This document shows, piece by piece, positions 14,298 to 22,418 of a stretch of DNA of 46,926 nucleotides (the stretch's first letter is position 1; each line of letters starts with the position of its first letter). Both the position numbers and the translations under genes were made by a program. Source of the stretch: Bradyrhizobiaceae bacterium (lineage in GTDB: Bacteria; Pseudomonadota; Alphaproteobacteria; Rhizobiales; Xanthobacteraceae). The DNA is taken from assembly GCA_003105195.1 (NCBI GenBank), contig PQAH01000031.1, positions 1 to 46,926 on the forward strand, written 5' to 3'. Below the pieces are notes generated by a model, which worked only from the letters and a program-made list of their open reading frames with translations, ran no database searches and was not told the DNA's origin.

Positions 14298-15827
14298 TCA
14301 GAAATCCGTCTCGCCGTCCGCGGTCGCGACCCGGCGCTGATGGCGCAGATGCTGCCACATCGCGAGCGCGACCGACAGCACGGCCGCCGCCAGCAGGCCG
14401 GCCGAGATCGGCCGCGTCAGGAACAACAAGGGGTCCGCGTCCGTCATGATGGCGCGCACCAGGTTGAGCTCGATCTGGTCGCCCAGGATCAGGCCGAGGA
14501 TCAGCGGCGCCAGCGGGAAGCCGAGCTTGACCAGGACGTAGCCGATGATGCCGAAGGTGAGCAGCACGTAGACGGTCTGCATCGTGTTGTTCAGCGCATA
14601 GGCGCCGATCGCGCACAGCACCAGCACCACCGGCGCCAGCACCGCGAGCCGCACGCGGGTCACCCGCAGCAGGAACAGCGTGCCGACGCCGAGGATCAGC
14701 ACCATGATGGGATGCGCCAGGATGTAGGCCGCGTAGATGCCGTAGGCGAGCTCGGGGTTCTGCGACACGAACAGCGGGCCCGACTGGATGCCGTGGATCG
14801 TCATGGCGCCGAGCATCACGGCCGTCACCGCGTCGCCCGGGATGCCGAAGGCCATGATGGTGACCAGCGAGCCGCCCACATTGGCGTTGTTCGAGGACTC
14901 CGAGGCGATGATCCCTTCCGGCGTGCCGGTGCCGAACGCCTCCGGGTGGCGCGAGAATTTCTTCGCCTGGTCGTAGGCCAGCATGTTGGCGGCGCTGCCG
15001 CCGATCGCCGGCAGCACGCCGATCGCGATGCCGACGACGGTCGACCAGACGAGCAGGAACGGCCGCGACAGGATCTCGCCCAGCACCTTGAGCTGCGAGA
15101 CCCTGAGCGAAGCGCTCGCGCGGGCTGCCGCCGCCGCACGCGTGCCGGGTCGTCCAAGTTTCTCCACGTCCGTCATGATCTGCGCGAAGGCGAACACGCC
15201 GATCAGGACCGGGAGGAACGGGAAGCCGGCGCGGACGAACTCCGAGCCGAAGGTGAAGCGCGGCACGCTGGTGATCGGGTCGGTGCCGATGACCGTGATC
15301 AGCAGCCCGATGCCGGTGGAGATCAGGCCCTTCACCATCGAACCCTCGGTCAGCCCCGCGACCATCGCCATGGCGAGCACGAACAGCGAGAAGAACTCCC
15401 AGGGTCCGAACTCGAGTGCGATCGCGGCGAGCGGCCCGGTCACGAAGATCAGGAACGCGCCGCCGATCAGCCCGCCGAAGAACGAGGCCCAGACGCCGAG
15501 CCAGAGCGCGCGCCCGGGCTCGCCCCTGCGCGCCATCGGGAAGCCGTCGAAGGTGGTCGCGATCGCGGACGGCGTGCCCGGGATGCCGAGCAGCGATGCC
15601 GTGACGAGCCCGCCCGCCGAGCCGCCCACATAGACGCCCGTCATGGCCGCGAGACCCTGCAGCGGATCGAGCCCGAACGTGAAGGGCACCACCACGATGA
15701 TCGTCATCGTGATGGTGACGCCCGGCAGCGAGCCGCCGACGATGCCGATGAGCGTGCCGAGGCACAGCGGCACGAGATACTTCCACTGCAGCATGGTGAC
15801 GAGGCCGTCGCCGAGCAGCTCGAACAT
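14298..15827 (-). CDS. tctA: Tripartite tricarboxylate transporter, large permease TctA
   Basis: A 509-residue integral membrane protein with about twelve hydrophobic segments. Family marks are GIVGGSLPGVTITMTIIVVVPFTFGLDPLQGLAAMTGVYVGGSAGGLVTASLLGIPGTPSAIATTFDG near the N-terminus, IGGSAANMLAYDQAK, and the second TctA repeat with GTPEGIIASESSNNANVGGSLVTIMAFGIPGDAVTAVMLGAM. It forms the sodium- or proton-driven channel with TctB and is fed by the TctC binding protein. It starts one base after the tctB stop. Substrates of this family are tricarboxylates, dicarboxylates or aromatic acids; which one is not shown by the sequence. Confidence 0.93.
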   Translation of the reverse strand: MFELLGDGLVTMLQWKYLVPLCLGTLIGIVGGSLPGVTITMTIIVVVPFTFGLDPLQGLAAMTGVYVGGSAGGLVTASLLGIPGTPSAIATTFDGFPMARRGEPGRALWLGVWASFFGGLIGGAFLIFVTGPLAAIALEFGPWEFFSLFVLAMAMVAGLTEGSMVKGLISTGIGLLITVIGTDPITSVPRFTFGSEFVRAGFPFLPVLIGVFAFAQIMTDVEKLGRPGTRAAAAARASASLRVSQLKVLGEILSRPFLLVWSTVVGIAIGVLPAIGGSAANMLAYDQAKKFSRHPEAFGTGTPEGIIASESSNNANVGGSLVTIMAFGIPGDAVTAVMLGAMTIHGIQSGPLFVSQNPELAYGIYAAYILAHPIMVLILGVGTLFLLRVTRVRLAVLAPVVLVLCAIGAYALNNTMQTVYVLLTFGIIGYVLVKLGFPLAPLILGLILGDQIELNLVRAIMTDADPLLFLTRPISAGLLAAAVLSVALAMWQHLRHQRRVATADGETDF

Positions 15828-15828
15828 G

Positions 15829-16302
15829 TCACCAGCCCGTCCAGGTGCCGCGCGGCAGCAGCACCAGCAGGTAGGTCTCGAACACCAGATAGGTCGCCGT
15901 CACGGTGCCGAGCGCGACCGCGGCCAGCACGGCCCACTGTGCCGCCCTGCGCGGCGGATCGAGCAGCGCCTGCACGGCGGCGACGAAGGCGAAGGTGGCG
16001 AGACGGAAGCCGGCGAGCGGCATCAGCGCCACATAGGCGCCGAACGCGGCGAACAGCGCCAGCACCAGGCGATGGTTGCGCGGCTCTCCCGCGGCCCGCT
16101 CGGCGCGCGCCCTCTGCGCCATCGCGTCCTGCGCGACCAGGGCGAGGCTCGCGAGCCCGAGGAATCCGAGTACGATGCGCGGATAGAAGCCCGGCCCGAC
16201 CGGCACGATCGGCAGGTGCGGCAGGCCGAGCGAATGTACGAAAAGAACCAGGCTGATCCCGGCGAGGATCAGCCCGGCGATGCCGTCGCGGCCCAGGATC
16301 AT
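15829..16302 (-). CDS. tctB: Tripartite tricarboxylate transporter, small permease TctB
   Basis: A 157-residue protein with four hydrophobic segments, the standard size and topology of TctB. The N-terminal GIAGLILAGISLVLFVHSLGLP, then VGPGFYPRIVLGFLGLASLAL, is the recognisable family signature. The second half has two further membrane helices and ends in LVLLPRGTWTGW. It lies between tctC (29 bases upstream) and tctA (1 base downstream) in one operon. Confidence 0.85.
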   Translation of the reverse strand: MILGRDGIAGLILAGISLVLFVHSLGLPHLPIVPVGPGFYPRIVLGFLGLASLALVAQDAMAQRARAERAAGEPRNHRLVLALFAAFGAYVALMPLAGFRLATFAFVAAVQALLDPPRRAAQWAVLAAVALGTVTATYLVFETYLLVLLPRGTWTGW

Positions 16303-16331
16303 GGGCGGATCATCGGCGGATCAGGCCCGGC

Positions 16332-17285
16332 TCACTTCTTCATCAGGCCGAGTTCGGTCATGATGGTCTTGTTCTCGCCGTCGATCTTGTCGAGGAACGC
16401 GCCGTAGTCCTTGGCATTGAGGAAGGCGACGCGCGTGCCCTGCTTCTTCATCGCCTCGGCGAAGCTCGCCTCCTTGGTCGCCTTGGCGCAGGCCTCCTCG
16501 AGCTTGGCGCGGGCCGGCGCCGGCGTGCCCTTCGGCACCAGCAGCCCGCGCACCACCTCGTAGACGAGGTTCACGCCGAGTTCCTTGAGCGTCGGCACGT
16601 CCGGCATCTCCTTGTCGCGTTCCGGGCTCGCGATCGCGAGGAAGCGCAGCAGGCCCGCCTCCACCTTGCCCTTCTGGGTCAGGTTGGAATCGGTCAGGTC
16701 GATGTGCCCGCCGAGCAGGGCGTTCATGCGCGGCGCGAGGCCGTCATAGGAGACGTATTTGAGCTTGATGCCGGCGCCCTTCTCGATCAGCGCCGGGAAG
16801 ATGTGGCTGGTCGATCCGAGCGTCGCGCCGACCGAGATCTGGCCCGGGCGCTTCTTCGCGTCGGCGAGGAACTCGGCCCAGGTCTTGAACGGTGTCTTGG
16901 CGCTCGCGGTCAGCACCGAGGGCGTGGCCGCGACCAGGCAGATCGGCTCGAAGTCGCTGTACTTCACGTCGCCCAGGCCCGCGTAATAGGTGAGGTGGAT
17001 GTAGTCGTGCACCGCATAGAGCGAGTAGCCGTCCGCCGGCGCGTTCTTCGCCTCGCGCGCGCCCACCGTGCCGGACGCGCCCGTGACGTTGGCGATCGCG
17101 ACCGGCTGGCCGAGATGCTTCTGGAACTCGGCCGCGAACGGCCGGAAGATGTTGTCGGTGTCGCCGCCCGCGGCCCAGGGCACGATCAGCTTCACGGGCC
17201 GCTCGGGAAACTCGGCAAATGCCGACCCCGCGAAGCCCACGGCCAGGATGGCCGCACTTGCAATCACGCCGGATATTTTTTTCAT
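16332..17285 (-). CDS. tctC: Tripartite tricarboxylate transporter, periplasmic receptor TctC
   Basis: A 317-residue secreted receptor. ATG at 17283-17285 is preceded by GGGAGGAAG, a strong ribosome site, and begins a clear signal peptide (MKKISGVIASAAILAVGFAGSAFA). The mature protein starts EFPERPVKLIVPWAAGGDTDNIFRP, the hallmark of Bug/TctC receptors, followed by VANVTGASGTVGAREAKNAPADGYSLY-like, GSTSHIFP and DVPTLKELGV segments (wording approximate at the join). It hands an organic acid to TctAB. It is transcribed away from the ThDP-enzyme gene across a 96-base gap holding a 15-bp palindrome. Confidence 0.92.
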   Translation of the reverse strand: MKKISGVIASAAILAVGFAGSAFAEFPERPVKLIVPWAAGGDTDNIFRPFAAEFQKHLGQPVAIANVTGASGTVGAREAKNAPADGYSLYAVHDYIHLTYYAGLGDVKYSDFEPICLVAATPSVLTASAKTPFKTWAEFLADAKKRPGQISVGATLGSTSHIFPALIEKGAGIKLKYVSYDGLAPRMNALLGGHIDLTDSNLTQKGKVEAGLLRFLAIASPERDKEMPDVPTLKELGVNLVYEVVRGLLVPKGTPAPARAKLEEACAKATKEASFAEAMKKQGTRVAFLNAKDYGAFLDKIDGENKTIMTELGLMKK

Positions 17286-17302
17286 TGTCCACTTCCTCCC
17301 TG

Positions 17303-17317
17303 AATGTCCGGGACATT
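17303..17317. promoter_or_regulatory. Perfect 15-bp palindrome in the tctC/ThDP-enzyme divergent promoter
   Basis: AATGTCC, G, GGACATT is a perfect 7-1-7 inverted repeat 18 bases upstream of the tctC ATG and 65 bases upstream of the divergent gene. The TGTCCGGGACA core has the spacing of GntR/FCD-type sites. No regulator gene is adjacent, so it would be encoded elsewhere. The position suggests joint control of transporter and enzyme. Confidence 0.5.
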
Positions 17318-17381
17318 TGAACGTGTTTCCGGCCGCACTGACAAGTCGAAATGCTCTCCCACTCTTTTTCACGGAGTGCCA

Positions 17382-19028
17382 ATGCCGACGGCCGGTGAAC
17401 TCCTCGTCGCGAGCCTCGCGGCCCACGGCATCGACCGCGTCTTCTGCGTGCCGGGGGAGAGCTATCTCGGCCTCCTCGACGCGCTCCACGGCCGCGACAT
17501 CGACACGGTGGTGTGCCGGCACGAGGCGGGCGCCGGATTCATGGCGCTCGCCGATGCGCGGCTCACCGGCCGGCCCGGCGTCGTAGCCGTGAGCCGCGGC
17601 CCCGGTGCGAGCAATGCCGCGATCGCGGTGCACACCGCGCAGCAGGACGCGGTGCCGCTGCTGCTGCTCGTCGGCCAGGTGGCGGTGCGCGACCTGCGCC
17701 GCGACGCCTTCCAGGAGATCGACTACGCGCGCATGTTCGGCGGCCAGGCGAAGTGGGTCGCCGAGGTGACGGATCCGGACCGCATGGCCGAGACCGTGCT
17801 GCGCGCGCTTCAGGTCGCGACCACCGGCCTGCCCGGGCCGGTCGTGATCGCGCTGCCCGAGGACGTGCTCACCGCCTCGACCGCGTCGGACACCGTGCGG
17901 CCGCAGGCGCACATCGCCGCCGTGCCGCCCGCTGCGGACGTGTCGCGCCTGCGCGACTGGCTCGCCGGCGCCGAGCGGCCGCTGCTGCTCGCCGGCAGCG
18001 CGCTCGAGCGCCCGGGCGGCCGCGAGGCCCTGCGCGCCTTCGCGGAGGCCTGGGAGCTTCCGCTCGTGGTCTCGTTCCGGCGCCAGGACCTGTTCCCCAA
18101 CGCGCACCGGCTCTATGCGGGTGACATGGGGCTCGCCAATCCCGATGCGCAGATGGCGCTCCTGCGCGAGGCCGACCTGCTCGTGGTGCTGGGCGCGCGC
18201 CTCTCCGACGTGACGACCCAGGGCTATGCCTGGCCGCGCCTGGTGCGGCCCGAGATGCGGCTCGTGCACGTGCACCCGGACCCCGCCGTCATCGGCACGC
18301 ATTTTTCGGCCGACCTCGCGCTCGCCTGCGACCCGCAGGCCCTGGTCGCCGCCGTCGGTAAGCCGGACGAGCCGTTCGCGCGCGGCGCCTGGGTCGAGCG
18401 CTTGAAGGCGCAGCAGCGCGCCATCGCGGCTCTGCGCGCCGGCGCGGTCGACGACGGCATTCCGTTCGAGAGCCTGGTCGATGTGGTGGGCCGCAGCCTC
18501 GCGGCCGACGCCATCGTCACGGTCGATGCCGGCACCTTCGGCGCGCCGGTCTACCGCGTGGTGCCGTTCGCGCCGCCGCAGCGCCTGCTTGCGCCGATCG
18601 CCGGCGCCATGGGCTTCGGCGTCCCGGCCGCGGTCGCGGCCGCGCTGCGCGAGCCTGGCCGGCCCGTGATCTGCTTCGTCGGCGACGGCGGCTTCCTGAT
18701 GACCGGCAACGACCTCAGCCTCGCGAAGGAGCGAAACCTGCCGATCAAGCTGATCCTCTCCGAGAACGGCACCTATGCGTCGATCCGCATCCAGCAGGAG
18801 CGCGACTATCCGGGCCGCCGCGTCGGCGTCGACTTCACCAATCCGGACTTCGCGCTGATCGGCGCGGCCTTCGGCTTCGCCGTGACGCGCCTCGACGAGC
18901 CTGCCGACCTCGCGCAATTGCCCGAGATCCTCGCCCGCCCCGGCCCGCAGTTCGTGATCGTGCGAACGAGCCTGCAGGCCGTGCTGCCTCGTGGCCCGGG
19001 TGAGCGAAGCGATACCCGGGACGCCTGA
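17382..19028 (+). CDS. Thiamine-diphosphate-dependent enzyme, acetolactate-synthase-like
   Basis: A 548-residue protein of the ThDP decarboxylase/synthase superfamily. The start is ATG 17382 after GGAG; an upstream in-frame ATG at 17304 lies inside the promoter palindrome and is unlikely. The catalytic Glu48 is in CRHEAGAGFMALADA, SRGPGASN follows, and the ThDP-binding motif GDGGFLMTGNDLSLAKERN begins at residue 434 and ends at LSENGTY. It may decarboxylate or condense a 2-oxo acid. Many unassigned members of this group sit beside transporters, so the tct system opposite may bring in the substrate (inference). It is not ilvB: no small subunit is nearby. The last residues (GPGERSDTRDA) come from a palindromic repeat. 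Confidence 0.8.
   Translation: MPTAGELLVASLAAHGIDRVFCVPGESYLGLLDALHGRDIDTVVCRHEAGAGFMALADARLTGRPGVVAVSRGPGASNAAIAVHTAQQDAVPLLLLVGQVAVRDLRRDAFQEIDYARMFGGQAKWVAEVTDPDRMAETVLRALQVATTGLPGPVVIALPEDVLTASTASDTVRPQAHIAAVPPAADVSRLRDWLAGAERPLLLAGSALERPGGREALRAFAEAWELPLVVSFRRQDLFPNAHRLYAGDMGLANPDAQMALLREADLLVVLGARLSDVTTQGYAWPRLVRPEMRLVHVHPDPAVIGTHFSADLALACDPQALVAAVGKPDEPFARGAWVERLKAQQRAIAALRAGAVDDGIPFESLVDVVGRSLAADAIVTVDAGTFGAPVYRVVPFAPPQRLLAPIAGAMGFGVPAAVAAALREPGRPVICFVGDGGFLMTGNDLSLAKERNLPIKLILSENGTYASIRIQQERDYPGRRVGVDFTNPDFALIGAAFGFAVTRLDEPADLAQLPEILARPGPQFVIVRTSLQAVLPRGPGERSDTRDA
18995..19020. repeat. Palindromic repeat forming the 3' end of the ThDP-enzyme gene
   Basis: CCCGGGT at 18995-19001 pairs with ACCCGGG at 19014-19020 around GAGCGAAGCGAT. 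The loop GAGCGAAGCGA also occurs in the hairpin inside the MITE-like elements near 9690 and 26230. The repeat lies within the reading frame, encoding the last eleven residues, with the TGA stop a few bases on. Confidence 0.6.
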
Positions 19029-19163
19029 CCCGCATCTCGCTTCCCTCATGCAGGCTACCGGCTGAGCCGCGATATCCGGCGACGACCGTGTCTTTGCCCG
19101 GCCGTACCGGCGGTTCCGTTAACGTATTGGGTCCATGGTGCCCATTCCCCAATGGAGCACCGC

Positions 19164-19373
19164 ATGTCAGAGGATCCGATCCGCGCCCGTTACGAGGCCT
19201 TCTTCGAGGCCGACTTCATGCCGCTCATTCGCCATCAGGAGACGCAGAGCGCCGACCATCGCATGGCCTATGCGGCGGAGTTCGCGGCTTTCCAGCTCGG
19301 CCAGATCGATCGCAAGCTCGCTCGCCTGATCGAGCTGCTCGAGGCGACGGCGGGCGCCAGGCCCGAGGCATGA
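19164..19373 (+). CDS. Small hypothetical protein, predicted helical
   Basis: A 69-residue protein starting MSEDPIRARYEAFFEADFMPLI. GGAG at 19154-19157 supports ATG 19164; another in-frame ATG at 19152 has no such site. The sequence is acidic and mostly helical, ending QLGQIDRKLARLIELLEATAG, a likely amphipathic helix or short coiled coil. I do not recognise a family. Upstream (19029-19163) there is no gene. Confidence 0.55.
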   Translation: MSEDPIRARYEAFFEADFMPLIRHQETQSADHRMAYAAEFAAFQLGQIDRKLARLIELLEATAGARPEA

Positions 19374-19499
19374 GCTGCAGCGCGGTCCTCGCGCGCGAGT
19401 CGCCGCAGCCGAACAAATGACGGGCTATTGGCGGCACGTCGTGGTAGGCATGGTCGGCTTGGGAGAGAAGCTTTCCACTCCCTTTTCGAAAGAACCGTC

Positions 19500-19853
19500 A
19501 TGAAAATGCCACCGGAATTGAAGCCGGCCCTCCAGGGCGCGGCGGCCGGAGCCATTGTGCTCGCGATCATCGGGTTCACCTGGGGCGGCTGGGTCACCAA
19601 GGGAACCGCGGACGCGCGGGCCAGCCTGCTTGCGCGCAACGAGGTCGTGGCGGCGCTCACGCCGATCTGCGTGGAGAATTTCCGCCGCTCGGAGGATCCG
19701 GCGGCTTCATTGACGGAGCTGAAGAAAACGGACTCCTGGCGTCAGGGGAGCTACGTCGAGAAGGCCGGCTGGGCGACGATGCCTGGCAGCGAGGCGCCGG
19801 ACTCGACGCTCGCGCGCGCCTGCGCCGAGAAGCTGGGCGACCTGAAGCTGTAG
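19500..19853 (+). CDS. Hypothetical single-pass membrane protein
   Basis: A 117-residue protein starting MKMPPELKPALQGAAAGAIVLAIIGFTWGGWVTKGTA. One transmembrane helix spans about residues 12-30, followed by a periplasmic part with two cysteines (ALTPICVENF and ARACAEKL) that may form a disulfide. I recall near-identical N-termini in hypothetical proteins of many Rhizobiales, but no function. The in-frame start at 19500 is chosen because the hydrophobic helix follows at once. Confidence 0.65.
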   Translation: MKMPPELKPALQGAAAGAIVLAIIGFTWGGWVTKGTADARASLLARNEVVAALTPICVENFRRSEDPAASLTELKKTDSWRQGSYVEKAGWATMPGSEAPDSTLARACAEKLGDLKL

Positions 19854-19917
19854 CGGCTGCGAACCGGTTTCGCCGGAATCCTCGACTCGCGCACGACGGG
19901 GATGCCTCGGGTATCTC

Positions 19918-20226
19918 ATGACGATCTACGTCGTTGCCGTCGCCGGCAGGAGCATCGTTGCCTTCCATGCGCCGAGCGCCTCGGAGGCCGACCGGCGCGT
20001 GCGCGATCTCGACTTCCGCGACGACCTCATGTCGCTGACCACGGACAGCGTCGCCCTCTGGGACGGCGTCACCGCCATCGAGGTCCGCCAGGCCGTGCCG
20101 CAGGAGGAGCTGAGATGGCGCGCCTCGCGCGCGCGGGCGGTTCGCCACGGCAGCATCGAGGCCGCGGACGAGACCTGGATCGCGTTCCTGGTGCCGCTCA
20201 CCGATCCGGATCGTGCATACCGCTAG
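19918..20226 (+). CDS. Hypothetical protein
   Basis: A 102-residue protein, MTIYVVAVAGRSIVAFHAPSA onward, with alternating beta-like and helical stretches and no membrane segment. It carries no motif I recognise. The codon usage (strong GC3) and a complete frame with a natural stop support a real gene; no clear ribosome site precedes it. Right after its TAG, GCGCATGGTCC...ACCGGTT resembles a shortened copy of the repeat at 5615-5663. Confidence 0.5.
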   Translation: MTIYVVAVAGRSIVAFHAPSASEADRRVRDLDFRDDLMSLTTDSVALWDGVTAIEVRQAVPQEELRWRASRARAVRHGSIEAADETWIAFLVPLTDPDRAYR

Positions 20227-20256
20227 CGCATGGTCCACCGGTTGGGCGTCGGGATA

Positions 20257-20532
20257 CTAACGCCCCGGTCGGAAATCGTCCTCGCCCAGGTCGTAGGAGC
20301 CCTTGCGACCTCGCGCATAGGCGCGCGCCGCGGCCGCATGGATGGCGTCGCGGTTGCGGTCGAAGGCGGCGAGCAGTCCCGGCTCGTCGAGGCGCATGTC
20401 GGGCTGGATGCGCTTCAGCGCCTCCTCGTTCACGAAGAACGACCATTCCATCGCGCTGTCGTGCCCCCAGAACCGCACGGCCCGCCGGGTCGCGTCGTAG
20501 AAGCGGTTCTGGTTCGGAAATCTCAGCGTCAT
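20257..20532 (-). CDS. DUF1488 family protein
   Basis: A 91-residue protein matching the DUF1488 pattern: MTLRFPNQNRFYDATRRAVRFWGHDSAMEWSFFVNEEAL, then a helical part with LLAAFDRNRDAIHAAAARAYARG and an acidic end. The family is widespread in Rhizobiales; the function is unknown. Several small genes of unknown function share this strand from here to 21196. Confidence 0.75.
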   Translation of the reverse strand: MTLRFPNQNRFYDATRRAVRFWGHDSAMEWSFFVNEEALKRIQPDMRLDEPGLLAAFDRNRDAIHAAAARAYARGRKGSYDLGEDDFRPGR

Positions 20533-20581
20533 GATCGATCCCGAATGCCGCGTCGCGGGCGTGAGCTGCAGGAATCGTGAA

Positions 20582-20878
20582 TCAGGCGTCCCGCGAGAGC
20601 CGGGCGAAGTCCTCGATCGCCGCGGCGATCAGCTTCTGGCGGCGCGGATCCTGCGCCGCCGGCGTGTCGGCGAAGATCTTGAGGAGATATCGCGCCTTCT
20701 CGGCGGCTTCGTGCCAGTTCGCGGCCGGCGCCGCCAGCAGGTGCGCCTCGAGCTCCGCCTGTCGCTGCCGCAAGGCGCTTTCGTTCGCCTCCACTTCGGC
20801 CAGCAGGCGGCGAAGCTCCGTCGCCTTCTGGGCCGCCATGCCGCGATGCTGATCGAGATCGATGGTCTTGTCGGTCAT
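20582..20878 (-). CDS. Hypothetical coiled-coil protein
   Basis: A 98-residue, strongly helical protein. Residues about 14-48 (AAQKATELRRLLAEVEANESALRQRQAELEAHLLAA) show heptad spacing of Leu/Ala and many charged residues, suggesting a coiled coil. AGGAGGG just before the ATG is a strong ribosome site. Its end, ARLSRDA, closes a helical tail with DPRRQKLIAAAIEDF. No known function. Confidence 0.6.
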   Translation of the reverse strand: MTDKTIDLDQHRGMAAQKATELRRLLAEVEANESALRQRQAELEAHLLAAPAANWHEAAEKARYLLKIFADTPAAQDPRRQKLIAAAIEDFARLSRDA

Positions 20879-20938
20879 CGCGCCCTCCTGCCGGCTCGCA
20901 GGCTCAGCCGGCGCCCGGCCTTCACGTCCGGTTCATCG

Positions 20939-21196
20939 TCATGCCGGAATCGCGACGCGCCGGGCGAGCGGGAACTCCGCGCTCTCGTACAGGCGCCGGA
21001 TCCCTTCCGCATCGTAGCGCTGCTCGTCGACCTCGAGATAGGCGCCCGCCAGCATGTCGCGCGGGAGATCCTCGATCGCGAAGCGGATCGCTTCCGCGGC
21101 CCGGTCGAAGCGTCGGTAGCCGACAGGCTGGCGCCGCGGCCTGCGGGCGCGCGTCGGGAACAGCTCGGCCTCGCGGCCGTAATCGAACTCGGTCAT
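20939..21196 (-). CDS. Conserved hypothetical protein of Rhizobiales
   Basis: An 85-residue protein, [30 protein letters not shown], then [32 protein letters not shown] and [15 protein letters not shown] recognise this pattern from many Bradyrhizobium-like genomes as a conserved protein without assigned role. The basic stretch RARRPRRQP could bind nucleic acid (speculation). The 233-base gap upstream contains the palindrome CCTATATATAGG (21313-21324), a plausible AT-rich promoter element, and a dispersed hairpin. Confidence 0.65.
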   Translation of the reverse strand: MTEFDYGREAELFPTRARRPRRQPVGYRRFDRAAEAIRFAIEDLPRDMLAGAYLEVDEQRYDAEGIRRLYESAEFPLARRVAIPA

Positions 21197-21376
21197 CTCT
21201 CGGGCCTTTGCGCTGGAGAAGGGGACTTTCGGGCCGGGGCCGCGGGCAGGCGGTCTCGGCGCCGTCGTCTGCGGGCCGCCCGCGATCGTGCGAGGGCCCC
21301 GTGCGCCATGTCCCTATATATAGGCGCGAAGTGCGGCGATTACGAGGGCCGGCGGGCGTGCACGGCATCTGTGGCG

Positions 21377-21414
21377 GTCATCCCGGCTCGCGCCTTGCGC
21401 TCGCCCGGGATGAC
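21377..21414. repeat. Dispersed palindromic repeat near the mepA 3' end
   Basis: GTCATCCCGG at 21377-21386 is exactly complementary to CCGGGATGAC at 21405-21414 around GCGCC-type loop sequence. The same arms occur inside the MITE-like element at 9679-9714 and at its enlarged copy (26221 and 26391-26400), so this hairpin exists both alone and as cargo. It lies 15 bases beyond the mepA stop and could serve as a transcript end. Confidence 0.65.
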
Positions 21415-21429
21415 GCCGAGGCCGATTTC

Positions 21430-22350
21430 CTACGGCGTCATCAGCACCTGCCGGCACGCGGGCGGCAGGTCCGCCATGGTGAGCGGCGGCTTGCGCTTGG
21501 GCGGCTCCTTCGGCGGCGGCGGGTTGAGGATGGCGTCGCGGAACCACCAGTCGAGCTCGGCGCCGCAGCCGTCGTTCGCAGGCGTCGGGTCCTGCGCCTT
21601 GCATTCCGGGCTGTCGGAGGGGCACGCCATGCGCACGTGGAAATGATAGTTGTGTCCCCACCAGGGCCGCACCTTGCGCAGCCAGTTGCGGTCGTTGCCG
21701 GCCTCGCGGCAGAGCGCCTTCTTGATCGCCGCATTGACGATGATGCGCTCGACCTTCGGATCGAGCGCGGCGGCCCTGACCACCGCCGCATGGCCCGGCG
21801 TCCAGACGTTCGGATCGACGTCCTTCTTGTCGGCGCGCACCACATTGGTCGCCGACATCTCCTCGCGCTCGAGGCGCGAGAGCTCGCGGTTCGGCATCGG
21901 GGTCAGCCAGATGTCGGCGTCGAGCCCGACCTGGTGGCTGGTGTGGCCGGTCAGCATCGGCCCGCCGCGCGCCTGCGCGAGGTCGCCCATCAAGAGGCCG
22001 GGCCAGTCCGAGACCTTCGGCACCTTGCCGGCGAGGCGCTCGAGGAAGCGGATCAGCTCCGGATGTCCCCAGTTGCGGTTGCGCGAGAGCCGCATCACCT
22101 GCCAGCTCGGCCCGTTGACCGGCAGCGCGGTCGCGCCCGCGAGGCAGCCCTTGGTGTAGAAGCCGATCGCCCGCGCGGCGAGCGGCGCCGGCTGCGGCTT
22201 GCGGGCGAACAGTTCCTTGGCCGGGGCCTTCGGATCGTTCGGGTTGGCGAGCGGGGGCAGGGGCTTGGGATCGAGCGTGCCCTTGTCCTGGGCCTGCGCG
22301 GGAGCGGCGAGCGCGAGAACGATCAGCGGAATCCAGAGGGTGCGGGTCAT
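21430..22350 (-). CDS. mepA: Penicillin-insensitive murein endopeptidase
   Basis: A 306-residue periplasmic zinc peptidase (M74) that cleaves D-Ala-meso-DAP cross-links in peptidoglycan. A signal peptide is clear (MTRTLWIPLIVLALAAPAQAQ). The LAS-type zinc ligands lie in GHTSHQVGLDADIW (His and Asp) and in HNYHFHVRM (His). LSRNRNWGHPELIRFLERL and WPGLLMGDLAQARGGPMLTG are standard MepA segments. The Pro/Lys-rich stretch PPPPKEPPKRKPP sits near the C-terminus. An L,D-transpeptidase gene follows on the other strand, so this is a small cell-wall neighbourhood. Confidence 0.92.
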   Translation of the reverse strand: MTRTLWIPLIVLALAAPAQAQDKGTLDPKPLPPLANPNDPKAPAKELFARKPQPAPLAARAIGFYTKGCLAGATALPVNGPSWQVMRLSRNRNWGHPELIRFLERLAGKVPKVSDWPGLLMGDLAQARGGPMLTGHTSHQVGLDADIWLTPMPNRELSRLEREEMSATNVVRADKKDVDPNVWTPGHAAVVRAAALDPKVERIIVNAAIKKALCREAGNDRNWLRKVRPWWGHNYHFHVRMACPSDSPECKAQDPTPANDGCGAELDWWFRDAILNPPPPKEPPKRKPPLTMADLPPACRQVLMTP

Positions 22351-22418
22351 GCGCGACTTTCAGAATTCGGGGACCGACCGAGAGTAGAACACTCCGGCGC
22401 GGTGATGAAGCCCGGCGC

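Noticed and set aside
17304..17381. Longer start of the ThDP enzyme at 17304
   Set aside because: The ATG lies inside the promoter palindrome, the added residues have no homology to the family N-terminus, and GGAG precedes the ATG at 17382.
20227..20256. Second copy of the 5615-5663 repeat after the gene ending at 20226
   Set aside because: Only GCGCATGGTCC and ACCGGTT match; the complementary end is missing, so it is at most a degenerate remnant.
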